From contig NZ_VFQF01000002.1 of NCBI RefSeq assembly GCF_006717145.1, forward strand, positions 1,302,001 through 1,366,000: a stretch of DNA of 64,000 bases, in the 5' to 3' direction. Position numbers and translations under genes: made by a program. The notes under the pieces were generated by a model that saw nothing but the letters and a program-made list of their open reading frames with translations, did no database searches and was not told the origin of the DNA. This DNA is from Humibacillus xanthopallidus (GTDB taxonomy: Bacteria > Actinomycetota > Actinomycetes > Actinomycetales > Dermatophilaceae). This document shows positions 55,322 to 64,000 of this stretch, piece after piece. How positions within the stretch are numbered: position 1 is the stretch's first letter; every line of letters starts with the position of its first letter.

Positions 55322-56500
55322 GTGAGTCACGTCAACGTCGTGCCCTTCCGTCGCCGTATGCAGCCTCGTGACCCCCACGAGTCGCACCGGGTCGCGACCC
55401 CGCTCGAGCTCTTCTTCGACCTCGTCTTCGTCGTGGCCATCGCCAGCGCAGCGGCGGGGTGGCACCACGGTCTCGCGGAGGGCCACCTCGGAGACCTCCT
55501 CGGCTTCCTCATGGTCTTCTTCGCCATCTGGTGGGCCTGGATGAACTACACGTGGTTCGCCTCGGCCTACGACTGCGACGACGTCGTCTATCGCCTGCTG
55601 ACCTTCGCGATCATGTCGGGCTCGCTCCTGCTCGCCGCAGGCACGCCCGCGCTCTTCGCGACGGGCCAGTCCACCCTCGTCGTGGCGGGGTATGCCGTCA
55701 TGCGCTTCGCGATGGTCGCGATGTGGCTGCGGGCCGCGGCCAACCATCCGGAGGGCCGGCGCACGGCGCTCTGGTATGCCGTGGGGATCGCCAGCGTCCA
55801 GGTGCTGTGGATCGGTCGGCTCGTCCTAGACGGCCAGGCCGTCCTCATGACGACCTTCTGGCTCCTCGTGGCGCTGGAGCTGCTCGTGCCGGTGCTGGCC
55901 GAACGCCACGGGGTGACGCCCTTCCACCCGCACCACATCGCCGAGCGCTATGCACTGCTCACGATCATCGTGCTGGGGGAGGTGATCCTCGCATCGGTCC
56001 AGGCCGTCCAGGGTGCGCTGGGGCAGGGGCGCCAGCCCGGGCTCGTCCTCGTCATCGTCGGCGGGCTGTTGACGGTCTTCTCGATGTGGTGGCTCTACTT
56101 CAAGCGTGACCACGCCGTGCTCTTCGAGGGCTCGACCCGCGTCACATTCGCCGCCGGATACGGCCACTACGTCATCTTCGCGTCGGTCGCGGCGACCGGA
56201 GCGGCGCTCGCGGCCGCCGTCGACGTCGTGCAGGGTGATGCCCACACCACCGCACGGGTCGTGGGGCTTGCCTTCGCAGCGTCGGTCGCCGTGTACGTCT
56301 GGTCGCTCGCCGTGCTGCACGCAGCCATCGACGGCGAGCGACGCGAACGCGTCATCGGCGGTGTCGTGGGAGCCGTGGCGATCGGGATCGCGGCGGTGAT
56401 CACCTCGGTCGGGGCCACGGTGCTGCTCGTCGGGATCCTGCTCGCCCTCGCCGTCGCCCAGCACGTCTGGTCGGAGCGCGACACCGTCAGCGCTGGCTGA
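55322..56500 (+). CDS. Low temperature requirement A family membrane protein
   Basis: The 392-residue product has about 10-11 membrane helices. It has the LtrA family signature near the start (ATPLELFFDLVFVVAIASAA), then WWAWMNYTWFASAYDCDD and HHIAERYALLTIIVLGEVIL. LtrA was first linked to growth at low temperature in Listeria; its biochemical role is not known. The start is GTG 55322; CAGACT 7 nt upstream resembles a weak -10 box. Two GTATGCCG octamers are inside, at 55688 and 55773, in Tyr-Ala frame. Confidence 0.9.
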   Translation: MSHVNVVPFRRRMQPRDPHESHRVATPLELFFDLVFVVAIASAAAGWHHGLAEGHLGDLLGFLMVFFAIWWAWMNYTWFASAYDCDDVVYRLLTFAIMSGSLLLAAGTPALFATGQSTLVVAGYAVMRFAMVAMWLRAAANHPEGRRTALWYAVGIASVQVLWIGRLVLDGQAVLMTTFWLLVALELLVPVLAERHGVTPFHPHHIAERYALLTIIVLGEVILASVQAVQGALGQGRQPGLVLVIVGGLLTVFSMWWLYFKRDHAVLFEGSTRVTFAAGYGHYVIFASVAATGAALAAAVDVVQGDAHTTARVVGLAFAASVAVYVWSLAVLHAAIDGERRERVIGGVVGAVAIGIAAVITSVGATVLLVGILLALAVAQHVWSERDTVSAG

Positions 56501-56512
56501 CGCGCCGACCTC

Positions 56513-56765
56513 CCCCGATCGAAAGAGCAGTTCGTAGGCTGCGCGGCAGACTTCCCGCAGCGCAATCGAAAGAGCAATCCGTCGCCCTGACCGTGGGACC
56601 GCGCGGGTTCACACAGGTGGGCGACGGATTGCTCTTTCGATTGGGGGAGCCGACGGATTGCTCTTTCGATTGGGGGAGCCGACGGATTGCTCTTTCGATT
56701 GGGGGAGCCGACGGATTGCTCTTTCGATTGGTGGGGGCCGACGACGTGCTCTCTCGATTCGGTCA
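56513..56765. repeat. Family 2 repeats with a tandem 29-bp array
   Basis: The 262-bp gap between the LtrA and carbonic anhydrase genes is made of these repeats. First come ATCGAAAGAGCA(G/A)T cores at 56519 and 56569. Then the 29-bp unit GACGGATTGCTCTTTCGATT plus GGGGGAGCC is repeated about four times (from about 56625), the last copies degenerate. The two orientations can pair. No gene is seen. The last copy touches the carbonic anhydrase stop. Confidence 0.8.
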
Positions 56766-57278
56766 GTCGACCCGGCGCAGGAGGCCGGTGTCGACGTCGT
56801 AGATGAAGCCGGCGCTCTCGACGCCCTTCGCGATGAGGGGGTGCGTGCGCACTCGGGCGAGGTCCTCGCGCAGCGCCCGCTCCTGGTCGGCGATGGCGTG
56901 GAACGTCATCCACGACGCGTCCTTGCCGGCACTCGCACCGACCCGCTCGCGGAGCACGGCCTCGGAGTTCGACGCCATGGCACACCGGGTGTGGGGCACG
57001 ACGAGGATGCGGTCGACATTGAGCAGGTGGGTGGCGAGGACGAGAGCCTCGAGGGCGTCACTGCCGACGCGGCCGCCGGGGTTGCGGAAGATCTTGGCGT
57101 CGCCGGGCTCGAGGCCGACGAGACGCAGCGGGTCGATGCGCGAGTCCATGCACGTGACGATCGCGACGCCGGCCTTGGCGATGCCGTCGAAGCCCGACAG
57201 GTCGAAGGCCTCGGCGTACGCACGGTTGGCGGCGAGGAGGTCGTCGAAACCCCTTCCGGCAGTGGAGTTCTCGGTCAT
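56763..57278 (-). CDS. Beta-class carbonic anhydrase
   Basis: This zinc enzyme interconverts CO2 and bicarbonate. The product has 171 residues, a compact form. The zinc and catalytic residues are Cys43, Asp45 and Arg47 in TCMDSR, His96 and Cys99 in PHTRC. VGSDALEALVLATHLLNVDRILVV is a family segment. The ATG is at 57278 with AAGG upstream in this strand. It lies 14 bp after the fumarase stop, so both are probably one transcription unit. Confidence 0.93.
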   Translation of the reverse strand: MTENSTAGRGFDDLLAANRAYAEAFDLSGFDGIAKAGVAIVTCMDSRIDPLRLVGLEPGDAKIFRNPGGRVGSDALEALVLATHLLNVDRILVVPHTRCAMASNSEAVLRERVGASAGKDASWMTFHAIADQERALREDLARVRTHPLIAKGVESAGFIYDVDTGLLRRVD

Positions 57279-57292
57279 TGCTGTCCTTTCGG

Positions 57293-59005
<1,713 letters not shown>

Positions 59006-59047
59006 GACACGCTCCTTGCGATCACGGGTGGGCTCGAAGGTGAGGGC

Positions 59048-59075
59048 CGTATGCCGCCGAGCCCCGCGGCATACG
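59048..59075. terminator. Hairpin of paired GTATGCCG after the sugar transporter genes
   Basis: CGTATGCCGC (59048-59057) pairs with GCGGCATACG (59066-59075) over 10 bp with an 8-nt loop. It lies between the second permease stop at 59155 and the fumarase start at 59005, so it ends the upstream transport operon. Confidence 0.6.
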
Positions 59076-59154
59076 ACAGTCCCCTCCCAGCCTAGTGAAC
59101 GGCTGGGAGGGGACGAGTCGCAGGTCCGCGGACGGGCCTTCGGACGCCAGGCGG

Positions 59155-60018
59155 TCAGCCCTTGACGGCGCCCGAGGTCATTCCGCGGATCATGAACCGC
59201 TGGAGCGTCACGAAGACGATCATCGGGACGATGATCGTGATGAACGCGCCGGCCGTGAGGAGCTCCTGGCCCTGGCCCTGCGTGCCGAGCAGCTGCTGGA
59301 GCTTGACGATCACCGTCGTGTTCTCGCTCTTGAGGAAGAGCTTGGCGATGAGCAGGTCGTTCCAGACCCAGAGGAACTGCAGGGTGGCGAACGCCGCGAT
59401 GGCGGGGATCGACATCGGCGCGACGAGCCTCCAGAACGTCTGGAAGTGGCTGCACCCGTCGATCTTGGCCGACTCGACGACACTGCGCGGCAGGGTGCTC
59501 ATGTAGTTGCGCAGCGTGTAGATGCACAGTGGCATGCCGAACCCGGTGTGGAGCAACCACACCGCGATGTACTGACCACTGATGCCGAGACCGCGCGGGC
59601 CGAGGATGTTGAGCATCGGCTGGAAGGCCACCTGGATGGGGACCACCATGACGGCGATGATGAGCAGGAAGAAGAACTCCTTGAAGGGGAAGTCCATGAA
59701 GGTGAAGGCGTAGGCGGCGAAGGCCGCGAACATGATCGGGATGACCGTCGCCGGGATGGCGACGACGATGCTGTTGATGAAGCCCGAGCTGAGGTCGGCC
59801 CCGGTCCAGGCGCCCTGGTAGTTGCTCGTCGTCCACTGCGCGCTGAACGGGTTGAAGAACGCCGTCCACCAGCCCGAGGTCGCCGCGTCGTCACGGGTGC
59901 GGAACGACGTGACGAGCAACCCCAGCGTGGGGATCGTCCAGATGATCGCGAGGATCGTCATGGTCACGATCGAGAACGGGCTCCGTGGACGCCCGTCCTT
60001 CATCAGCTTGCGGCTCAT
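59155..60018 (-). CDS. Sugar ABC transporter permease 2
   Basis: This 287-residue inner membrane permease has six helices and the EAA loop ([36 protein letters not shown]). It is of the MalG/AglG family (alpha-glucoside or malto-oligosaccharide uptake). The N-terminus [20 protein letters not shown] and ending [12 protein letters not shown] are typical. Its ATG overlaps the stop of the upstream permease (ATGA). No ATPase gene is close; such operons in actinobacteria use a shared ATPase such as MsiK encoded elsewhere. Confidence 0.9.
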   Translation of the reverse strand: MSRKLMKDGRPRSPFSIVTMTILAIIWTIPTLGLLVTSFRTRDDAATSGWWTAFFNPFSAQWTTSNYQGAWTGADLSSGFINSIVVAIPATVIPIMFAAFAAYAFTFMDFPFKEFFFLLIIAVMVVPIQVAFQPMLNILGPRGLGISGQYIAVWLLHTGFGMPLCIYTLRNYMSTLPRSVVESAKIDGCSHFQTFWRLVAPMSIPAIAAFATLQFLWVWNDLLIAKLFLKSENTTVIVKLQQLLGTQGQGQELLTAGAFITIIVPMIVFVTLQRFMIRGMTSGAVKG

Positions 60019-61169
60019 CGGCCGGCCTCCTCGTCGCGGAAGTGCTTGATCTGGTACCAGATGAGCGGGGTGACTGCGATGAGGAGCACGACGACGATGG
60101 CCGTCGCCTGCCCGGCTTCGCTCGCCGCGAACAGCTTGTTGAAGAAGAGGTTCGCGATGACGTTGGTGCCGTAGGCGCCATTGGTGGTGACGTAGACGAT
60201 GTCGAAGATCTTGAGCACCATGATGAAGACCGTCACGAAGACCGTGATGATCGTGCCCTTGATCTGGGGGATGATGACCCGCCAGAAGATCTGGACCTCG
60301 TTCGCACCGTCGATGCGGGCAGCCTCCACGGTGTCCTCGGGGACACCCTTGATGGCCGAGCTGAGCAGGACCATCGCGAACCCGACCTGCAGCCAGATGA
60401 GGATGACCATGAGCAGGATCGAGTTGAGCTTGAGGGTGTCGATGGCGAGCCAGGTCTGCGGCTGTCCGCCCAGCCCCACCCAGATGGCGTTGAGCAGGCC
60501 GGTCTGCGCCTGCCCGGGGTTGTTGTAGGCGTAGACGAGCAGCCAGATGGCCGAGGCGCCGACAGCCGAGATGGCCATGGGCAGGAAGATCATGCTCTTG
60601 GCGACCTTCTCACCGGTTGCCGAGAGCTTGTCCGCGAGCACCGCGACCATGACGCCGAACGCGACGACCGCCGCCGGCACGATGATCAACCACAGGATGT
60701 TGTTGAAGACGGACTGCCAGAACTCAGGGTCGCTGAAGATCGTCTTGTAGTTCTGGAATCCGACGTAGGCGGTGCTGTCGGAGTTCGCGAACGAGTAGTT
60801 GATCGTCTGGAAGGTCGGGTAGATGAGCATCAGCCCGACGAGCAGGAGCCCCGGCAGGACGAAGGCGTAGGGGATGACGCCCTCGGACAGACGTCGGGGG
60901 AGGCCCTCGACGAACATGTTGAGGAAGTAGAAGAGCAGCGCCGCGCCGCCCACCCCACCGACGATGGCGAGGATGGCGATGACGAACTTGCTGCCGAACT
61001 TCTCCGGGTAGTAGCCGAACGCGAGGAACATGTTCCCGAGCAGCCACACGACTGCGAGCATCCCGACGAGACCGATGGCGATCCGCGCGGGGTGGGCGCG
61101 CAGGCTCGCCCCCGGATCGTCGACCCGCATCTTCTGGCGCGGCGCTGCCGCGCTGGTGTCGGCGGTCAT
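60015..61169 (-). CDS. Sugar ABC transporter permease 1
   Basis: This 384-residue permease has eight or more helices, with a long N-terminal extension (residues 1-80, two additional helices) before the core. The EAA loop is VEAARIDGANEVQIFWRVIIPQIKGTIITV. It resembles AglF/MalF-type permeases for alpha-glucosides. The ATG overlaps the substrate-binding protein stop, and its stop overlaps permease 2, so the three genes form a tightly coupled operon. Substrate choice is by homology only. Confidence 0.9.
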   Translation of the reverse strand: MTADTSAAAPRQKMRVDDPGASLRAHPARIAIGLVGMLAVVWLLGNMFLAFGYYPEKFGSKFVIAILAIVGGVGGAALLFYFLNMFVEGLPRRLSEGVIPYAFVLPGLLLVGLMLIYPTFQTINYSFANSDSTAYVGFQNYKTIFSDPEFWQSVFNNILWLIIVPAAVVAFGVMVAVLADKLSATGEKVAKSMIFLPMAISAVGASAIWLLVYAYNNPGQAQTGLLNAIWVGLGGQPQTWLAIDTLKLNSILLMVILIWLQVGFAMVLLSSAIKGVPEDTVEAARIDGANEVQIFWRVIIPQIKGTIITVFVTVFIMVLKIFDIVYVTTNGAYGTNVIANLFFNKLFAASEAGQATAIVVVLLIAVTPLIWYQIKHFRDEEAGR

Positions 61170-62524
61170 GACTTCGGCCAGGAGGCTTCGATGTTGTCAG
61201 CGGTCTGTTGCGAGGACTGGCCGTTCTCCCACTTGACCATCTCGGTCCAGAAGGTGCCGGAGCCCACTGCCTTGGGCATGAGGTCCGATCCGTCGAAGCG
61301 CAGGACGCTCGCCTTGTTGGCGATCTCGGCGATCTTCTTCGTCGTCTCGTTGGGGTAGTTGCTCGTGTCGAAGGTCTTGTGCGGCGAGAGCCAGCCGCCG
61401 GCCTTGGCCCACGGGCCACCGAACTTGTCGGAGGTCAGGAACTGCATGACCTTCTGGGCGTCGGGGTCGGTGCCGTTGAAGAGCGCCGCGAGGTCACCGC
61501 CACCGAGGATCGCCTGGCCGTCGTAGCCGCCCTCGAACTTCGGGAAGACGTAGATGCCGACCTGGTTGTCGAGGTCCGCCTGGACGTTCTTGGGGTAGAA
61601 GGTCGTGGCGAAGTTGCCCTGACGGTGCAGGTAGCACTTCGGCGGGTTCGAGAAGGCGGGCGTCATGGCGTCCGCGAACGCCGTGTTGAGAACGCCCTTG
61701 GTGCCGCCGAGGACCATCTTCGGGTCCTTGTTGAACTTGGCGGCCTCGTCGAGGGCCTTGACGACCCGCGGGTCGTTGAAGGGGATGCGGTGCGAGGTCC
61801 AGTCGTCGTAGACGGTCGGGCCGTACATGCGCAGCATGAGCTCCTCGACCCAGTCGGTGCCCACCCAGCCGGTGGCCTGGGCGGACTCCCAGCCGATGCA
61901 CCACGGGGTGACGCCGGTCGCCGCGATCTTGTCGGCGACGTTCTTCTGGAGGTCCTGGATGGAGGTCGGCGAGGTCGAGTAGCCGGCCTTCTCGTAGGCC
62001 GCCTTGGGGTACCAGACGATGCTCTTGACGGCGTTGCGCATGGGGGCGCCGTAGACGCGTCCCTTGTAGCGGCCGGCGTCGAGGAAGCCGGGCAGCAGCG
62101 TGCCCTGGAGCTTGTCGTAGTCGAGGTAGGTGTCGATCGGCCAGACCTTCTTCTGGCTCGCGAACTCGAGCATGCCGCCCGGCTGCGGGAAGAGGCCGAT
62201 GTCGGGGGCGTCGCCCGAGTTGACCTTCTGCTTGATGGTCGTCGTGAAGTCCTGGTCGGACGTGTACTGGATCTTGATGCCGGTCGTCTTCTCGAAGTCG
62301 GCCAGGGACGCGTTAAAGTTCTTCTCCTCGTCGCCGCCGAAGGCGCCGAGGATCGTCACGACCTTGTCGTTGGGGGCCGTGCCACCGACGATGAAGCCGC
62401 CGCCGGCGCCACCGCCTCCGCCGCCTGCGCCGGCATTCGGGTTCTGGAGACAGCCGGTGAGCACGAGAGCCGCGGCGGCGACCACCCCTCCAGCCCTCAG
62501 TGCACGTCTGGGAATTCCACTCAT
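61166..62524 (-). CDS. Sugar ABC transporter substrate-binding lipoprotein
   Basis: The 452-residue protein has a lipoprotein signal with the lipobox LTGC (Cys25), a glycine-rich linker, then a family 1 solute-binding fold with VTILGAFGGDEEKNFNASLADFEKTTGI and a C-terminal region rich in aromatics. It is of the AglE-like type that binds alpha-glucosides. The ATG at 62524 gives the signal; upstream starts do not. It starts the three-gene operon and is preceded by an 18-bp palindrome, a likely operator. Malto-oligosaccharides made by the amylopullulanase are a possible substrate (inference). Confidence 0.92.
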   Translation of the reverse strand: MSGIPRRALRAGGVVAAAALVLTGCLQNPNAGAGGGGGGAGGGFIVGGTAPNDKVVTILGAFGGDEEKNFNASLADFEKTTGIKIQYTSDQDFTTTIKQKVNSGDAPDIGLFPQPGGMLEFASQKKVWPIDTYLDYDKLQGTLLPGFLDAGRYKGRVYGAPMRNAVKSIVWYPKAAYEKAGYSTSPTSIQDLQKNVADKIAATGVTPWCIGWESAQATGWVGTDWVEELMLRMYGPTVYDDWTSHRIPFNDPRVVKALDEAAKFNKDPKMVLGGTKGVLNTAFADAMTPAFSNPPKCYLHRQGNFATTFYPKNVQADLDNQVGIYVFPKFEGGYDGQAILGGGDLAALFNGTDPDAQKVMQFLTSDKFGGPWAKAGGWLSPHKTFDTSNYPNETTKKIAEIANKASVLRFDGSDLMPKAVGSGTFWTEMVKWENGQSSQQTADNIEASWPKS

Positions 62525-62568
62525 GGTCGCTCCTCGTCGTTGAGTTGTGCGTCGATCCCCACCGATCA

Positions 62569-62586
62569 ACGTGACCAGGGTCACGT
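62569..62586 (-). promoter_or_regulatory. Palindromic operator of the sugar ABC operon
   Basis: ACGTGACC-AG-GGTCACGT is a perfect 8-bp inverted repeat with 2-bp centre, 45 bp before the substrate-binding protein start. This type suits a LacI- or GntR-like repressor. The remaining gap to 62774 has no other clear feature. Confidence 0.6.
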
Positions 62587-62774
62587 GGACTGGATCATTC
62601 CTACCGCGTCACCGGGGGCCGGTCCAGTGACGGACCCGCGACAGTGACCAGCACGTGACCTTCGGGCAGGAACGGACTCCAAGCGGGCACCAAGCGGGCG
62701 CGCCCGCTGGTACTCATCCTGCCGTGAGACGGGGTGAAAAGGGACGAACTGCATTGCGCAGGTGCCATACCCGC

Positions 62775-64000
62775 TCAGACGCAGCGACCGTCCTTGCACT
62801 CGTGGTCGAAGAGGGCCCGCGCCAGCACCGTCGTCATGTCGCCGGGGCTCGGCGCCGAGTAGAAGTCGGAGTAGGTCATCCGGGAGATGGCCGTCAGCGC
62901 CTTGGGGTCAACGTCCGGCCCGATGCCGATGGTCGTGATCGCGATCGGCTTCGTCGGGTCGCTGGCCCCGCGCAGGTTGGCCTTGAGCTGCTCGAGGGAG
63001 ATGCCGTTCGGGTCGTCGTTGCGCCCGTCGGTCATGACGACGACGGCGTTGACGCGGTCGGGGTCATAGTTCTTGATCGCGGTCTGGTAGGCCGCCCAGA
63101 TCGTGTCGTAGAGCCCCGTCCCGCCTCCGACGTTCTTGCTGAGCGCTGCCGCGCCTGCAGCGACCTGGGCGCGGTGCGCCGGGTCGTCGAGGCGGCCGAT
63201 GGGTGCCACCTGCTTGTAGTCGGCGCCTCCGGCACCGATGCCGATCGAGAAGAACCAGAGCCCGAGCTTCGTGCTCGGGGGCAGCGCCGAGAGCGCGATA
63301 CCGGCGGCCTCCTGGGTGATGGCGACACGGGTCGTGTTGCCCACCTTGTCGTTCATCGAGCCAGAGACGTCGAACACGGCGAGGAGCGAGAAGTCGGTCG
63401 TGGCGGACTGCCAGGTGTCGGTGGCCTTGGCGACGGTCGGCGCGTCGGGCTGCGGACCCACCTTGACCTCACCGATGCTGCCCTGCGGGGTGGGCATCGT
63501 CACCGGCACCGAGGTGGAGCGGATGCCGAACTGCGAGAAGATGCGGGCTGCCTCCGGGGACTGGAGGTAGGCGCGGAGCAGCTCGACCGCCTGGTCGCGC
63601 ACCGGGTCGGTGGCGACGTTGACGAGCGAGAACTCGAAGGCCGGGGTGCCCTCGACCGGTGTCACGGACACCATCTTGTGGTCGGGGTAGAGCCGGTTGT
63701 GGTCGATGAGGTCGGCCTCGGCGACCGGGAAGGCCTGCGCCTTGTCCGGGCTCTCGTTGTACGTGGCGAACAGGTCGTCGACGGACGCGGCAGCGCCCTT
63801 GGCGAGCGTGGGGATCACGGTGCGACCCTGCTCTGCGCTCAGCTGCGGCAGGGCCGAGGCCAGGGTGAGCATGCCGGCCGTCGTCGTGCGCGGGTCGCTG
63901 AGGCGGATCGGCGAGTCGGAGGCGACGAGGTCGAGCCACTGCGGCTGGGCGCCGAGGGACTTCGCCTCTTTCGGGTCCATCGCGATGACGAGCGGGCTCT
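62775..64000 (-). CDS. Substrate-binding and VWA domain protein (5' part missing)
   Basis: The visible 408 residues belong to a longer protein that continues past the window. The first part is like the second lobe of an extracellular solute-binding protein (SPLVIAMDPKEAKSLG at the edge, then AYLQSPEAARIFSQFGIR). A von Willebrand factor A domain follows, with the MIDAS motif DVSGSM, VVVMTDGRND and TIGIGPDVD. The C-terminal tail DHECKDGRCV has two cysteines that may bond. Similar fused proteins occur in actinobacteria, exported; their ligand is not known. It is on the same strand as the sugar operon, ahead of it. Confidence 0.85.
   Translation of the reverse strand, partial: SPLVIAMDPKEAKSLGAQPQWLDLVASDSPIRLSDPRTTTAGMLTLASALPQLSAEQGRTVIPTLAKGAAASVDDLFATYNESPDKAQAFPVAEADLIDHNRLYPDHKMVSVTPVEGTPAFEFSLVNVATDPVRDQAVELLRAYLQSPEAARIFSQFGIRSTSVPVTMPTPQGSIGEVKVGPQPDAPTVAKATDTWQSATTDFSLLAVFDVSGSMNDKVGNTTRVAITQEAAGIALSALPPSTKLGLWFFSIGIGAGGADYKQVAPIGRLDDPAHRAQVAAGAAALSKNVGGGTGLYDTIWAAYQTAIKNYDPDRVNAVVVMTDGRNDDPNGISLEQLKANLRGASDPTKPIAITTIGIGPDVDPKALTAISRMTYSDFYSAPSPGDMTTVLARALFDHECKDGRCV

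Noticed and set aside
56620-56765. CRISPR-like 29-bp repeats
   Set aside because: The units are directly joined without spacers, so it is a minisatellite and not a CRISPR array.

Overview
The window looks like chromosome of a high-GC Gram-positive bacterium (Actinomycetota). The evidence is the GC-rich composition with strong G/C third-position codon bias, a WhiB-family regulator, many GTG and TTG starts, apparently leaderless genes, and the order rpoC - rpsL - rpsG - fusA - tuf - S10 - spc - alpha with truA, rplM, rpsI and glmM nearby. Micrococcales, possibly Intrasporangiaceae, is my guess at order level. It is not proven by anything here.

Layout. (1) 1-7308: the 3' part of rpoC, a truncated LysR-type gene, a conserved hypothetical, then the str cluster rpsL-rpsG-fusA-tuf. 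(2) 7309-11096: an accessory island with an array of repeats, a serine hydrolase and a DUF2785-type protein on the minus strand, and an M18 aminopeptidase. (3) 11097-11957: seven palindromic repeat units followed by the S10 promoter and leader. (4) 11958-21906: S10 and spc genes from rpsJ to rplO. (5) 22100-24858: secY-adk-map. (6) 24859-27534: a second small accessory island (serine hydrolase, HIT-like protein, DUF1801-like protein). (7) 27566-32019: two more palindromic repeat units, then infA-rpmJ-rpsM-rpsK-rpsD-rpoA-rplQ. (8) 32297-37393: truA, a lipoprotein, an ABC-F ATPase, a nitronate monooxygenase-like enzyme and a YbaK protein. (9) 37491-39183: whiB and a divergent MerR/B12-binding regulator. 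(10) 39451-45285: a secreted two-headed amylopullulanase of about 1944 residues. (11) 45348-49012: a CsoR/CstR-like operator with a mini-ORF and a membrane protein, an aldo/keto reductase, and an MFS/ArsR pair. (12) 49299-53182: rplM-rpsI, a secreted protein on the opposite strand, and glmM. (13) 53277-59005: an APC permease, an LtrA protein, a beta-carbonic anhydrase and a class I fumarase. (14) 59155-64000: a sugar ABC transporter without an ATPase gene, and a partial substrate-binding/VWA protein.

How the genes work together. Most of the window is the translation and transcription core: ribosomal proteins, EF-G, EF-Tu, IF-1, RNA polymerase subunits, the SecY channel, adenylate kinase and methionine aminopeptidase. 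The amylopullulanase would release malto-oligosaccharides, and the alpha-glucoside-type ABC importer is a plausible uptake partner. The MFS exporter and its ArsR-type regulator form a two-gene unit with a clear operator.

The most unusual features lie in the non-coding DNA. The octamer GTATGCCG (or its complement) occurs about 45 times by eye, in genes and spacers, where 2-3 are expected. At several gene ends it is paired as an inverted repeat inside a hairpin, which resembles DNA uptake sequences of other phyla. There are also three unrelated intergenic repeat families, a run of genes whose start codon lies 6-8 nt after a -10 box, and one such gene that carries GTT where GTG is expected.
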